From Modestobacter marinus (GTDB lineage Bacteria; Actinomycetota; Actinomycetes; Mycobacteriales; Geodermatophilaceae): a stretch of 64,000 nt of DNA. Below are positions 18,170-27,487 of this stretch, piece after piece. The number at the start of each line of letters is the position of its first letter. The first letter of the stretch is position 1. Position numbers and translations under genes: made by a program. The stretch covers positions 1 to 64,000 of the forward strand of contig NZ_JABGCH010000015.1 of NCBI RefSeq assembly GCF_019799945.1, written 5' to 3'. Below the pieces are notes generated by a model, which had not been told where the DNA came from, ran no database searches, and saw only the letters and a program-made list of their open reading frames with translations.

Positions 18170-20179
18170 GTGGCGGCCGCCCGCGGTGCCGGCCGTCGGA
18201 TCCGACCACGCTCCAGACGGGACCGCCTGTTCGTGCCTCCTCCGACACCGGTCCTGCTGCTGGTCTCCCTGGCGACGCTTCTCCTGCCCGGCGCGGCGGT
18301 CGCGGTCGCCGCCGGGCTCCGCCTCTCCCTCGCGCTGGCGGCCGCCCCGCTGGTCACCTACGGCCTCGCGACGGCGACCGGCACCGTCGCCACCGTGCTC
18401 CCGGTCTCCTGGCAGCCCTGGCTCCTCGCGGTCGAGGCCGCCGCGCTGGCGGGGCTGCTGCTGGCGGTGCGCCGGGGACGGCGACGCGCGCCGCGGCCCG
18501 GCGGGTGGCCACCGGCGCGGGACCTCGTGGTCGCCAGCGGCGTCCTCGCCGGGGCGGTGCTGTCCGCCGCGGTGCTGCTGGCGGGGTTCGGCGACCTCGG
18601 GCGACCCAACCAGGACTGGGACTACACGTTCCACGCGAACGCCACCCGGTTCACCGCCGACACCGGCCAGGTGGCCCCCGCGGCGCTGCGCGCGGTCAAC
18701 GACTGGGAGTCCTCGTCCTTCTTCTACCCCGACGCCCTGCACGCGGTGGCCGCGGTGGTCCGGGACCTGACCGGCGCGCCGGTCTTCGCCGTGCTGAACA
18801 GCGGGACGCTGCTGATCGCGGGGACGGCGGGGCTGGGGCTCGCCGTGCTGCTCCGGGACCTCGGCGCGCCGACCGCCGCGACGGCGACCGCGCCGCTGCT
18901 GCTGGCCGGGGCGGCCGGCTTCCCGTACGACCTCGTCGCCCGCGGCCCGGTCCTCCCCTACGCCGCCGGGCTGGCGCTCCTGCCCGCCTTCCTGGCCCTG
19001 GTCCGCGAGCTGACCGTGCGGCCGGACCCGGGCCTCACCCTGCTCACCGGCCTCGGGGGCGCGGCGCTGTTCGGGCTGCAGCCGAGCACCGCGCTGGCGG
19101 CCGGGCTGGTCGCCGTGCCGATGCTGGTCCAGCAGTGGGCCACCCGGCGCTGGCGTCCTCCGGTGCTCCCCCTCCTCGCCGCGGCGGCCCTGGCCGGGCT
19201 GCTGGCCGCGCCGGTGGTCCTCGGCTCGGTCCGCACGAGCACCGGGGGGAACGACAGCGACTGGCCGGCCGTGACGACACCCGGCGGCGCGGTGCTGCAG
19301 GCGCTGACCTTCGACGAGGTGACCCGGCGCCCGCAGCTGGTCCTCGCCGTCCTGGTGCTGGCCGGCCTCCTCGTGGTGCGGTCGGCGCGGTACGTGTGGT
19401 GGTGCGCGGCCGCCGCGCTGGTGCCGCTCGGGCTGTTCGTGCTCGCCGCGTCGTCGGAGTCCGCCCTCGCCGCCGCCCTGACCCGCCCCTGGTGGAACGA
19501 CCGCTGGCGGCTCACCGCCTGGCTGGTGCTCTGCCTGGTGCCGCTCGCGGCGCACGGGCTGGCGGCGTCGTCCGGCGCGCTCGCCCGGGTCGCCGGCCGG
19601 CTGCGGCGGCCGACGGCGGCCCGTCCCGCCCGGCCGGAGCTCGCCGCAGCGGCCGTGCTGACGGTGGTCGTCGTGGCCTCCGGGGGGTTGTACGCGGGCC
19701 CGAACAGCCACCGGGTCAGCGGCGCCTACCAGTCCGACCGGTACCTGGACGCCGACGAGACCGCGGCGATGGCCTGGCTGGCCGACCGGGTGGGCCCCGG
19801 CGAGCGGGTGATGAACGACGCGGGCGACGGGTCGGCGTACATGGCCGCGGTCGCCGGGCTGCGGCCGGTGTTCGGCCACCAGGTCAACGCCGAGACCGTG
19901 GGCCCGGTGCAGGCGCTGCTCCGCGATCGGTTCTCCTGCCTGGACAGCGACCGGGACGTGCGGCACGCCATCGGGACGCTGGGCATCCGGTACGTGTTCG
20001 TGAGCGAGGGCTACGTCCGCCGGAACAGGGAGCGGGCGGAGGGGCTGACCGGCCTCGCCGACTCGCCGTCGGTCGCCCTCGAGCACGCCCGGGGCGCGGT
20101 GCGGATCTACCGGGTGCAGCTCGGTGAGCTCAGTGCCGACCCGAGGCCGGCCTGCCGGGCCGGGCAGTCCCCGCCCTGA
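18170..20179 (+). CDS. DUF6541 polytopic membrane protein, GT-C-like
   Basis: 669 residues with about thirteen membrane helices and a C-terminal soluble domain. Loops carry PNQDWDYTFHANA (an acidic first extracellular loop of the sort that holds the catalytic Asp in GT-C glycosyltransferases), FYPDALHAVAAVV, TRPWWNDRWR, and a C-terminal SCLDSDRDVRHAIGTLGIRY. A second copy with the same motifs is at 29791. The start GTG at 18170 has a -10-like TACCCT five bases upstream; GTG at 18233 is an alternative. The setting among arabinogalactan genes suggests a polyprenyl-linked sugar transferase, but no member function is known to me. Confidence 0.65.
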   Translation: MAAARGAGRRIRPRSRRDRLFVPPPTPVLLLVSLATLLLPGAAVAVAAGLRLSLALAAAPLVTYGLATATGTVATVLPVSWQPWLLAVEAAALAGLLLAVRRGRRRAPRPGGWPPARDLVVASGVLAGAVLSAAVLLAGFGDLGRPNQDWDYTFHANATRFTADTGQVAPAALRAVNDWESSSFFYPDALHAVAAVVRDLTGAPVFAVLNSGTLLIAGTAGLGLAVLLRDLGAPTAATATAPLLLAGAAGFPYDLVARGPVLPYAAGLALLPAFLALVRELTVRPDPGLTLLTGLGGAALFGLQPSTALAAGLVAVPMLVQQWATRRWRPPVLPLLAAAALAGLLAAPVVLGSVRTSTGGNDSDWPAVTTPGGAVLQALTFDEVTRRPQLVLAVLVLAGLLVVRSARYVWWCAAAALVPLGLFVLAASSESALAAALTRPWWNDRWRLTAWLVLCLVPLAAHGLAASSGALARVAGRLRRPTAARPARPELAAAAVLTVVVVASGGLYAGPNSHRVSGAYQSDRYLDADETAAMAWLADRVGPGERVMNDAGDGSAYMAAVAGLRPVFGHQVNAETVGPVQALLRDRFSCLDSDRDVRHAIGTLGIRYVFVSEGYVRRNRERAEGLTGLADSPSVALEHARGAVRIYRVQLGELSADPRPACRAGQSPP

Positions 20180-20183
20180 ACGA

Positions 20184-20220
20184 CGACGGGCGCCGGGGTC
20201 GTGGACCCCGGCGCCCGTCG
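20184..20220. terminator. Perfect bidirectional hairpin between convergent genes
   Basis: 17-bp perfect stem CGACGGGCGCCGGGGTC with a GTG loop, in the 55-bp gap between the DUF6541 stop and the SpoIID-type gene stop. It would terminate both transcripts. Confidence 0.8.
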
Positions 20221-20234
20221 GACGAGCCAGACCG

Positions 20235-22145
20235 TCAGTAGGAGCGCGCAACCCCGACGACGTCGCCGCCGTTCGCGGACTGCCAGCGCCCGGACATCGG
20301 CTTGTCGCCGAGGTCACCGAACACCACGGTCAGCTCGGACACCCCGGAGGCGGTGTCGTTGCGCAGGTAGAACACCCCGGCGCGGAAGACCCCGAAGGTG
20401 TCACTGCCGTTGCCGTCCCAGTCGCCGACCACGGGGGCGTCGGACGGGTCGCCGAGCGCCGCGGTGCCGTCCGTGGTGGCCACCAGGTTGCTGTTCGTCC
20501 AGTGGTACTTGCCGTTCCGCCAGATCGCCACCGTGTCGTAGGTGTCGTCGTTCCAGTCCCCGGCCACGATCCGGTCGCCGGCCTGCCCGAACGGGTAGCG
20601 GCCGTCGGCCACACCCGAGGTGTTGCTGTTGCGCAGGAACACCATGCCGTTGCGGTAGACGCCGACCGTGTCGGTGCCGTTGCCGTCCCAGTCGCCGCAC
20701 ACCGGCTGGTCACCCGAGTCGCCGTACAGGAACGCCCGCACCCCGGTGGACGCAGCCACGTCGTCGGTCACGAAGAAGGTCCCCTTGCGGAAGACACCCA
20801 GGCTGTCGACGCCGTCACCGTTCCAGTCGCAGGACAGCGGGACGTCGCCGGACTGGCCGAGCGGCACCCCCACGGCCCCGGCGCCCACGGCGTTGCCCGA
20901 CGCCAGGTGCATCACCGGCTGCACGGCCGCCGGGACGCCCTGGGTCACCCCGGCGATGCTGAACCAGTCCGAGCGGAGCCCGAGCTTGGTCCGCACGTCG
21001 GTGCCGGTCGTGGTGACGGTCTTCGTCGTCCCGACGATCTGCACCGCGGTGACCCGACCGCCGTCCGCGCCGAGGCCGTTGCGCTTGGTCACCTTGATCT
21101 CGACGAGCTCGCCGACGCCGTAGGCGGTGGCGATGGTCGTCGCGCTGATCGGCTGGGACCAGTTGTGGTACGGGGACGCCGTGTCGCCGAGGTCGACGAC
21201 GGCGGGGAAGGTGCCCCCCGCGGTGTGGCCACCGGTGGAGGAGCTGAACTCGGTGCGGACGACCGCGCCGTTGCCGCCGCGCAGCACGACCCCCGCGGTG
21301 CCCGCGATGGCCGCGTCGGTCCGCCGGTCCTCGATCGACCCGCCGTTGATCCCGGCACCGCCGTAGACCTGGCAGGTGACCGTGTCACAGGTCTTGGCGT
21401 AGGTCGTCCTGTTCTCCGACCACGCGTAGGAGCGCGCCGCGACCGCCTGCGCCTTCAGCGCCTCGATCCCCTTGCCGCCAGCGGCGTCGCCCCAGCTGGC
21501 CGGCGACTCCCGGGGGACGACGCCGCGCAGGTACTGCTCCATCCACACGCTGTTCACCGTGCGCTGCGCGTTGCTGGCCCACAGCACGGAGAGCTCGCCG
21601 CGGTACTGCCGCGTGCCGGTGGCCGTGCACAGGCTGAGCATGCCGCCGAGGTCGTTGCCCGGGTCGACGTTGGGCACGACCCGGCCGTTCTGGGCCGGCG
21701 ACATCGCGCCGCCGGGGGCCGCGCACCCGCCGGTGACCGAGATCTGGAAGCTGCCGTCGGCGAGTGCCCGCAGCCGCGCGGCGGAGCCCGCCGGCACCTG
21801 CACGCCGCCGGCGGTGAAGTTCCGGCCGGAGGTGACCACGAGGTCCGCGCCGTCCTGACCGGACAGGCCGACCGTGATGACGCCGTCGGCCTGGCCGCCC
21901 AGGGTCGTGCCGCCGTAGTAGTGGGACACGATGTCGGTGTACTTGGCACCCGTGGTGGCGTACCCGTACGCACCCCACTGGCCCATCCCCCGGCCGTGGC
22001 CGTAGCCGTGCCCGGTGAACTGCACGGTGCCGGTGATCGCGGCCGACGCGGGCTCGGCCGGCACCTGCACGACCGCCAGCACCCCCAGCCCGACCAGCCC
22101 GACCAGCAGTCCGCGGCGAACGCGGTGCGTCCGCTCAGTACCCAC
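20235..22145 (-). CDS. SpoIID/LytB-domain secreted protein with FG-GAP-like repeats
   Basis: 636 residues. Signal peptide 1-35 (RRGLLVGLVGLGVLAVV... ASA), then the SpoIID/LytB catalytic domain: GHGYGHGRGMGQWGAYG near the N-terminus, ...YLRGVVPRESPASWG with the key Glu, and ALKAQAVAARSYAW, STGGHTAGG; family members are lytic transglycosylases acting on peptidoglycan. From about residue 410 come four repeats of roughly 48 residues (GDxxxxCDWNGDGVDSLGVFRKGTFF type). Its GTG start lies 11 nt inside the end of the amidase gene, so both are co-translated. Likely cell-wall remodelling, with the repeats as a glycan- or wall-binding stalk. Confidence 0.85.
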   Translation of the reverse strand: MGTERTHRVRRGLLVGLVGLGVLAVVQVPAEPASAAITGTVQFTGHGYGHGRGMGQWGAYGYATTGAKYTDIVSHYYGGTTLGGQADGVITVGLSGQDGADLVVTSGRNFTAGGVQVPAGSAARLRALADGSFQISVTGGCAAPGGAMSPAQNGRVVPNVDPGNDLGGMLSLCTATGTRQYRGELSVLWASNAQRTVNSVWMEQYLRGVVPRESPASWGDAAGGKGIEALKAQAVAARSYAWSENRTTYAKTCDTVTCQVYGGAGINGGSIEDRRTDAAIAGTAGVVLRGGNGAVVRTEFSSSTGGHTAGGTFPAVVDLGDTASPYHNWSQPISATTIATAYGVGELVEIKVTKRNGLGADGGRVTAVQIVGTTKTVTTTGTDVRTKLGLRSDWFSIAGVTQGVPAAVQPVMHLASGNAVGAGAVGVPLGQSGDVPLSCDWNGDGVDSLGVFRKGTFFVTDDVAASTGVRAFLYGDSGDQPVCGDWDGNGTDTVGVYRNGMVFLRNSNTSGVADGRYPFGQAGDRIVAGDWNDDTYDTVAIWRNGKYHWTNSNLVATTDGTAALGDPSDAPVVGDWDGNGSDTFGVFRAGVFYLRNDTASGVSELTVVFGDLGDKPMSGRWQSANGGDVVGVARSY

Positions 22146-24114
22146 GGATGACCCCCACGGTGTCGGTGTCGTCGTCGTCCCAGTCGCCGGTCACGGGCCG
22201 GTCGCCCCGGTCGCCGTACAAGATCACGTGGTCGGTGGTGCCACGCAGTCCGTCGGTGAGGAAGAAGGTGCCGTTCCGGAAGACCCCGATGGAGTCCCGG
22301 CCGGACCCGGTCCAGTCGCCCGCGACGACCCGGTCCGCGCCGTCGCCGAACGGCTGCCGGCCGTCGGCCGCCGGCCGCACGTTGCTGTTGGTCCAGAAGA
22401 AGACGTTCTTCTGGTAGACGCCGACGGTGTCGAAGGCGTCGCCGTTCCAGTTGCCGACCACGGGCTGCGCGTCGACGTTGCCGAACGCGAAGGCGCCCTG
22501 CGCGTAGCCACCCATGTTGTCGTTGCGCAGGTAGAACCACCCCTTGCGCCAGACCCCGATGGAGTCCTTGCCGTCGCCGTCCCAGTCACCGCAGATCGGC
22601 GTGTCACCGACGTCGCCGAACCAGAAGTCGGCGACGGGGGCCGCGCTCTGGTCGTTGGAGTCGAACAGGAAGAAGTGGCCGCGGCGGTAGACCGCGGCGG
22701 TGTCCCGCCCGTCGCCGTTCCAGTCGCAGACCAGCGGCCGGTCACCGACGTCGCCCCGCAGGACCCGGACGTCCGCGCCGCCGGAGCTGTTGGTGTTGCG
22801 CAGCAGCAGCTGCGGCGGGATCTTCACCTGCAGCGCCGGGTCGGCCATCTTCTTGGCGACCAGCGAGCGGATCTCGCCCATGCGGCTGTAGCCGTACCTG
22901 CCCGGGCACGCGGTGGCCCCGACGTCGCGGTGGCCGAAGATCGTCGGCAGCGTCACCGAGACGCCCGCGGCGTACCTCGCGGTGCCCCCGCCGGCCGAGG
23001 TCAGCGACACCTGGCCGCGCGGGTCGACGCCGTAGAGGGACAGCTTCCACGCGATCACGCCGGCGACCGTGTCGACCATCGCCGGGGTGGTGTCGACCAC
23101 GTCGTAGTTGCCCAGCATGGAGACGCCGAAGGTGCTCGTGTTGAAGCCCCCGGCGTGGGCGCCGATCACCGTGCTGGCCAGGCCGCCGGAACGGCCCTCC
23201 CACGCCCGGCCGAACTTGTCGACGACGACGTTGTAGCCGATGTCGCCCCAGCCCAGGCTCCTCGCGTGGTACGCGTAGATCGAGCGCATGATCGCCGGCA
23301 CGTCGGCGGCGCTGTAGTTGTTGCTGTCGGCGGTGTGGTGCACCGTCGCCGCCTTGATGGTGGGCGCGTACTCGTGGTCCCAGCCCATCAGGGCCTCGTC
23401 GGCACCCCACTGCGCGCGGGAGTAGATCGCCGGCTGGATCATCGCGGCCTCGGCCGTGTCGGTGACCTCCGGGGCGCCGGGCGTGGCGTCGGCCGGGCTG
23501 GTGCCCGGGTCGATGAGCTGGACCTGCACGTCGCGCGGGGTGGCGCCGTCCGCGGACTGGACGATCGCCTCGACGCCGTACGCCTCGTCGGTCCAGTACG
23601 GCGCGGTGCCGCCCCGGAAGACGGCGTCGTCGTCGGCGCCGGGGGTGGTCGCGGTCATCTGGACGTCGTCCTGCTCGACCGTCGTCCAGTCGCTCCACGT
23701 GCCCTGGGCGTTCCTCGTGCGCAGCTGGACGGTGACGTCCTGCACGCTCGGGTCGGCGGCCCAGGTGATCCCGACGCTGGCGAAGCGGGCGGTGTCCGGC
23801 TGGGACACCGTCAGCGCGGGGACGCCGGCGAGCTCTTCCCCGGAACTGGCCACCGCGCCGTCCTCGGGCTCCTCGCTCGGCGCGGGCACCGGCGTGGCCG
23901 GCTCGACGTCGGACTCCGGCCCCGCGTCGACGACCGCCCCGTCTGCGGTCACGACCGCCTCGTCCTGCGGGGCCTCGACCGACCCCAGGGAGACGGAGTC
24001 GATGGAGGGCTCCACGGGCTCCGCCTGCGGGAGCGGTGCGGCGTAGACGGGAACGGTGAGCAGGGTGCCCGTCATGATCAGGAAGGCCAGTGAGCCCCCG
24101 GCGAGTCGACGCAC
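22135..24114 (-). CDS. Secreted N-acetylmuramoyl-L-alanine amidase with FG-GAP-like repeats
   Basis: 659 residues. Signal peptide 1-25, acidic low-complexity linker (30-95), a beta-sandwich segment (about 100-205), then an amidase_2/PGRP domain with zinc ligands in TVHHTAD (259-260) and FGHRDVGATACPG (394-405). The C-terminus (about 440-659) carries four to five repeats like those of the downstream SpoIID-type protein and of the partial gene at the left edge. GTG start at 24114 with GGAGGT nine bases upstream. First gene of a two-gene operon for peptidoglycan turnover. Confidence 0.9.
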   Translation of the reverse strand: MRRLAGGSLAFLIMTGTLLTVPVYAAPLPQAEPVEPSIDSVSLGSVEAPQDEAVVTADGAVVDAGPESDVEPATPVPAPSEEPEDGAVASSGEELAGVPALTVSQPDTARFASVGITWAADPSVQDVTVQLRTRNAQGTWSDWTTVEQDDVQMTATTPGADDDAVFRGGTAPYWTDEAYGVEAIVQSADGATPRDVQVQLIDPGTSPADATPGAPEVTDTAEAAMIQPAIYSRAQWGADEALMGWDHEYAPTIKAATVHHTADSNNYSAADVPAIMRSIYAYHARSLGWGDIGYNVVVDKFGRAWEGRSGGLASTVIGAHAGGFNTSTFGVSMLGNYDVVDTTPAMVDTVAGVIAWKLSLYGVDPRGQVSLTSAGGGTARYAAGVSVTLPTIFGHRDVGATACPGRYGYSRMGEIRSLVAKKMADPALQVKIPPQLLLRNTNSSGGADVRVLRGDVGDRPLVCDWNGDGRDTAAVYRRGHFFLFDSNDQSAAPVADFWFGDVGDTPICGDWDGDGKDSIGVWRKGWFYLRNDNMGGYAQGAFAFGNVDAQPVVGNWNGDAFDTVGVYQKNVFFWTNSNVRPAADGRQPFGDGADRVVAGDWTGSGRDSIGVFRNGTFFLTDGLRGTTDHVILYGDRGDRPVTGDWDDDDTDTVGVIRGY

Positions 24115-24535
24115 GGTTTCTGTACCTCCGGTTCAGCGACGTCGGTCCGTCCAGACATACGGAACGAACCCGACGCCAGCATCCATGGACACGGAGGCCA
24201 AATCGACTGAATCGGCAGGCGTAAGTAGACGAAGTACTACCTGTTCAGCATCTCCAGTTCACAAGTGACACTGCTGTCACTTCGTCACCGTTCGACGACG
24301 ATCCGACGGCTGATCGTCCACCCGGTAGGAGGGGTCACGGGCGGCGTGGCCGGCTCGGGTCAGGAGTGCCGGGTGGGACGCCGCGCGCCGGACACGACCG
24401 CGGCGGGCCGTTCAACTGCCCGATCGGCGCAGCTGCGCGACGTAGAGTCGCGCCGACCACGCCGCTGGACGACGGGCCACCTGCGACGCACCGACGTCAG
24501 CACCCGACGTCGGCTCCCCGACGTGAGGAACCTCC
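24115..24535. promoter_or_regulatory. Divergent control region of amidase and LCP genes
   Basis: About 420 bp with visibly lower GC than its surroundings, especially 24130-24300. It holds a perfect 8-bp inverted repeat (24263-24282), a second GTCAC copy at 24284-24288, a palindromic AGTACT near 24233, and a candidate -10 TAGAGT (24443-24448) for the LCP gene, whose GTG has GAGGAA in front. No coding sequence seen. Confidence 0.5.
24263..24282. promoter_or_regulatory. Perfect inverted repeat, probable operator
   Basis: AAGTGACA-CTGC-TGTCACTT, a 20-bp dyad with 8-bp arms, about 150 bp upstream of the amidase start. GTCAC-type half sites resemble those of the wall regulator MtrA, but the spacing is not a clear match. 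Confidence 0.4.
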
Positions 24536-26071
24536 GTGAACAGACCAGACGACGCGCACGACCGGCAGGGCACCTCGCGTGCGCTGCCGCCGCGCCTGGA
24601 CCCGCGCCTGGGCCGGGGGTCGTCCGCCGCGCCGGCGGCCCCTGCCGCGACCGGGTCCGCCCGCGGGCGCCGGCTGGCCTGGACCGGTCGGGTCGTGGCC
24701 GCGGTGCTGTCGCTCACCCTGCTGGTCGCCAGCGGCTGGGGCTGGCACCTCGGCCGGGTCGCCGAGGCCGGGGTGAACCGCACCGACGCCATCCCCACGG
24801 AGGGCAACACGCAGGTGGTCTCCACCGGCGAGGCGATGAACCTGCTCCTGGTGGGCAACGACAGCCGGGCCTCCCTCACCGAGGAGCAGCTCGCCGAGCT
24901 GAACGCCGGCGCCGACTCCGGCTCCAACACCGACACGATGATCCTGGTGCACGTCCCCGCCGACGGGTCGAAGGCGTCGTTCGTCTCCTTCCCGCGTGAC
25001 TCCTACGTGCAGATCCCCGGCTACGGCTGGGACAAGCTGAACGCCGCCTACGCGTACGGCAGCGAGGACGTCCCCGACACCGCCTCGGCGGAGGCCAAGA
25101 GCGCCGCGGGCGCGCGGCTCCTGGTGCAGACGATCAGCCAGCTGACCGGGCTGCGCATCGACCACTACGCCGAGGTGGACCTGCTGGGCTTCTTCGAGCT
25201 CAGCAGCGTGGTGGGCGGTGTCGAGGTGAACCTCTGCAACGCCGTGGACGACTCCTTCTACTCCGGCGCGGTCTTCCCGGCCGGGGTGCAGACCATCAGC
25301 GGCGCCGACGCGCTGGAGTTCGTCCGCCAGCGGCACGGGCTGCCCCGCGGCGACTTCGACCGCATCATCCGCCAGCAGGTCTTCATCGCCGGCGTGCTGC
25401 GCAAGATGCTCTCCGACGACGTCCTGCTCGACATGGGCAAGCAGCGCGAGCTGGTGCAGGCCGCCGCCCAGTCGCTCACCGTCGACCAGTCGCTGAACCT
25501 GCTCCGGCTCGCCCAGCAGATGCAGTCGGTGACCGCCGGCAGCATCGACTTCCAGACGGTCCCCTACGTCGGGGACGACGAGGACGAGGAGGGCCGCTAC
25601 ATCCTCCGGCTCGAGGACGAGGACGCCCTGCACGCCTTCTTCGCCGACCTGTCCGCCGAGGGCGAGGAGGCCGCGCCCGTCACCACCGCCGCCCCGGAGA
25701 CGGTCGCCGCGGCCGACGTGTCGGTCGAGGTCCTCAACGGCTCGGGCACCCCCGGGCTGGCCGCGGGCGCCGCCACCTCCCTGGAGCAGGCCGGCTTCGG
25801 GGTGACCGGGACCGGCAACGCCGACTCCGCGGACTACGACGTGACCGAGATCCGCTACGCGCCCGGCGACGAGGCCCTGGCCACGACGCTGGCGGCCGCG
25901 GTCCCCGGCGCGACGACCACCCAGCTGGACACCGCGACCAGCGGCACCGTGCAGCTGGTGCTCGGCTCGGACTTCAACGGGGTCGGGCAGCCGGTCACCG
26001 CTCAGCCGCCGGCGCCCACCACCGAGGGCGAGGACCCGCGCACCGCGGCGGACACCAGCTGCATCAACTGA
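24536..26071 (+). CDS. LytR-CpsA-Psr (LCP) family wall polymer ligase
   Basis: 511 residues. Cytoplasmic N-terminus of about 48 residues, one membrane helix (49-70), LCP domain from about 95 to 340 with the expected NLLLVGNDSR, SNTDTMILVHV, SFPRDSYVQIPGYG, DRIIRQQVFI and EFVRQRHGLPRGDFDR motifs, whose Arg/Asp residues bind the pyrophosphate lipid. A LytR_C domain (about 395-480, VEVLNGSGTPGLA) and a short tail follow. Such proteins transfer the finished arabinogalactan from decaprenyl-PP to peptidoglycan. In mycobacteria the homologue is followed by a TIGR03089 gene; here that gene is two positions on. Confidence 0.9.
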   Translation: MNRPDDAHDRQGTSRALPPRLDPRLGRGSSAAPAAPAATGSARGRRLAWTGRVVAAVLSLTLLVASGWGWHLGRVAEAGVNRTDAIPTEGNTQVVSTGEAMNLLLVGNDSRASLTEEQLAELNAGADSGSNTDTMILVHVPADGSKASFVSFPRDSYVQIPGYGWDKLNAAYAYGSEDVPDTASAEAKSAAGARLLVQTISQLTGLRIDHYAEVDLLGFFELSSVVGGVEVNLCNAVDDSFYSGAVFPAGVQTISGADALEFVRQRHGLPRGDFDRIIRQQVFIAGVLRKMLSDDVLLDMGKQRELVQAAAQSLTVDQSLNLLRLAQQMQSVTAGSIDFQTVPYVGDDEDEEGRYILRLEDEDALHAFFADLSAEGEEAAPVTTAAPETVAAADVSVEVLNGSGTPGLAAGAATSLEQAGFGVTGTGNADSADYDVTEIRYAPGDEALATTLAAAVPGATTTQLDTATSGTVQLVLGSDFNGVGQPVTAQPPAPTTEGEDPRTAADTSCIN

Positions 26072-26579
26072 GCGCGCGGCGGACCGCCACCGCGACCGCC
26101 GAGCCCAGCGCGGCGCCGGAGAGGACGTCGCTCGGGTAGTGCACCCCGAGCAGCACCCGCGAGACGAGCATCGCGCCGAGGACCGTCCCCATCAGGGGGC
26201 GGCCGAGCATCGGCGCGAAGCCGACGGCCGCGGCGGCGGTGGAGCAGCTGTGCGCGCTCGGGAAGGACAGCCGGCTGGGCGTGGCCACCAGCGGCGGGAC
26301 GTCCTGGAGGTCCGGCCGGACCCGGCGGACGACGCGCTTCACCACCACACCGGCGGCGTGGGCGGCGAACACCCCGGCCGTCCCGGCCACCCACTCCGGC
26401 CGGCGGCGCCCGCCCGCCCAGCCGGCCGCGCCCAGCGCCAGCCAGCCGACCGCGTGCTCGCCGAAGTGCGACAGGGCCCGGGCGGCCGGCACCGCGGGGG
26501 TCTCCCCCAGCGCTCGCCGGGTGGCACGCAGGAGCGTGTGGTCGAGGCGGGTCAGCGGGGACCCGGGGGTGGCGGTCAT
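26064..26579 (-). CDS. PAP2 superfamily phosphatase, probable DPPR phosphatase
   Basis: 171 residues. All three acid-phosphatase motifs are present: KRVVRRVRP (81-89), PSAHS (107-111) and SRVLLGVHYPSD (140-151), within four to five helices. The size and sequence style match the small PAP2 protein of mycobacterial arabinan loci, thought to remove the 5-phosphate from decaprenylphosphoryl-phosphoribose; in this window the synthase for that substrate is at 31925. The ATG at 26579 is preferred to a longer frame because TACAGT lies nine bases upstream. Overlaps the convergent LCP gene by 8 bp. Confidence 0.8.
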   Translation of the reverse strand: MTATPGSPLTRLDHTLLRATRRALGETPAVPAARALSHFGEHAVGWLALGAAGWAGGRRRPEWVAGTAGVFAAHAAGVVVKRVVRRVRPDLQDVPPLVATPSRLSFPSAHSCSTAAAAVGFAPMLGRPLMGTVLGAMLVSRVLLGVHYPSDVLSGAALGSAVAVAVRRALS

Positions 26580-26588
26580 CGACGCGGA

Positions 26589-26594
26589 ACTGTA
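26589..26594 (-). promoter_or_regulatory. -10 element of PAP2 phosphatase gene
   Basis: TACAGT on the minus strand nine bases before the ATG at 26579. Confidence 0.35.
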
Positions 26595-26637
26595 GCGACG
26601 CCCTCGGGCCGCCCGGCCGGCCGCGCCGGGCAGCTGC

Positions 26638-26643
26638 CAGGCT
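26638..26643 (+). promoter_or_regulatory. Candidate -10 element of TIGR03089 gene
   Basis: CAGGCT, six bases, then GTG at 26650. A weaker match, accepted because the spacing equals that of the better sites; GGAG in the gap could instead be a poor ribosome site. Confidence 0.3.
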
Positions 26644-26649
26644 GGAGCC

Positions 26650-27438
26650 GTGCCCCATCCCGCCGCCCTGCTCGAGGCCGCGCTGCGCCGCGATGCCGCG
26701 AGCCCGCTGATCACGTTCTACGACGACGTCTCCGGTGAGCGCACGGAGCTCTCCGGCACCACGCTCGCCAACTGGGTGGCCAAGACGGCCAACCTGCTGC
26801 AGGACGAGTTCGACGTGGGGCCGGGCAGCACCGTCGCGGTCGCGCTGCCGGTCCACTGGCAGACCGCCGCCGTCCTGCTGGGCGTGTGGAGCTGCGGAGC
26901 CGCCGTGCTGGACACCGCGGCCGAGGACGACGGCCGGCTCGCCGCCGTCGACGTGGTGCTCGCCGCGCAGGACCGGCTGCCCGCGCTCGAGGAGCAGGAC
27001 CTGCCCGACCTGATGGGACTCTCGCTGCACCCGCTGGGCATGGGCATGGCCGGCTACGCGGGCCCGGCGCGGGACTTCGCGCTGGAGGTGCGCGTGCACG
27101 GGGACACCTTCACGCCGTGGCAGCCGGTCGACCCGGCCGGCCCGGGGCTGCGGGCCGGCGCGCTCGAGCTGCCGCTGGGCGGCCTGGCGTCCGCGGCCAC
27201 GGAGCTCGCCGGTCGGCTGGGCATCGAGGCCGGCGACCGGGTGCTGGTCGACGAGCGCGCCGCCACCGAGGCCGGACCCGTCGCGTGGCTGCTGGCACCG
27301 CTGGCGGCCGGCGCCTCGATCGTGCTGTCGCGGGCGACCCAGCCGGAGGCTCTCCTCCGGCGGGCGTCCGCGGAGCGGGTCACCGCTACGCTCGGGTTGA
27401 CTCTCGACGGGGTGCGCGAGCTGGGCCGCCCCACATGA
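26650..27438 (+). CDS. TIGR03089 family protein (truncated acyl-CoA-synthetase-like)
   Basis: 262 residues resembling only the N-terminal part of AMP-forming adenylate enzymes: [17 protein letters not shown], then [25 protein letters not shown]. The ATP-binding P-loop and the C-terminal lid are absent, which is normal for this actinobacterial family and argues against catalysis of acyl-CoA ligation. In mycobacteria it follows the LCP gene; the same neighbourhood is kept here, interrupted only by the oppositely oriented PAP2 gene. Function unknown, probably linked to the wall ligase by context. Confidence 0.75.
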   Translation: MPHPAALLEAALRRDAASPLITFYDDVSGERTELSGTTLANWVAKTANLLQDEFDVGPGSTVAVALPVHWQTAAVLLGVWSCGAAVLDTAAEDDGRLAAVDVVLAAQDRLPALEEQDLPDLMGLSLHPLGMGMAGYAGPARDFALEVRVHGDTFTPWQPVDPAGPGLRAGALELPLGGLASAATELAGRLGIEAGDRVLVDERAATEAGPVAWLLAPLAAGASIVLSRATQPEALLRRASAERVTATLGLTLDGVRELGRPT

Positions 27439-27487
27439 TGACCGGCCAGCCGGCCAGCCCAGCCTGCGAGAAACGGTGGACACCTGC

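Noticed and set aside
18158-20317. A 719-codon open frame on the minus strand
   Set aside because: Antisense to the DUF6541 gene, low-complexity Arg/Gly/Gln/His sequence, and it would read through the perfect hairpin at 20184-20220.
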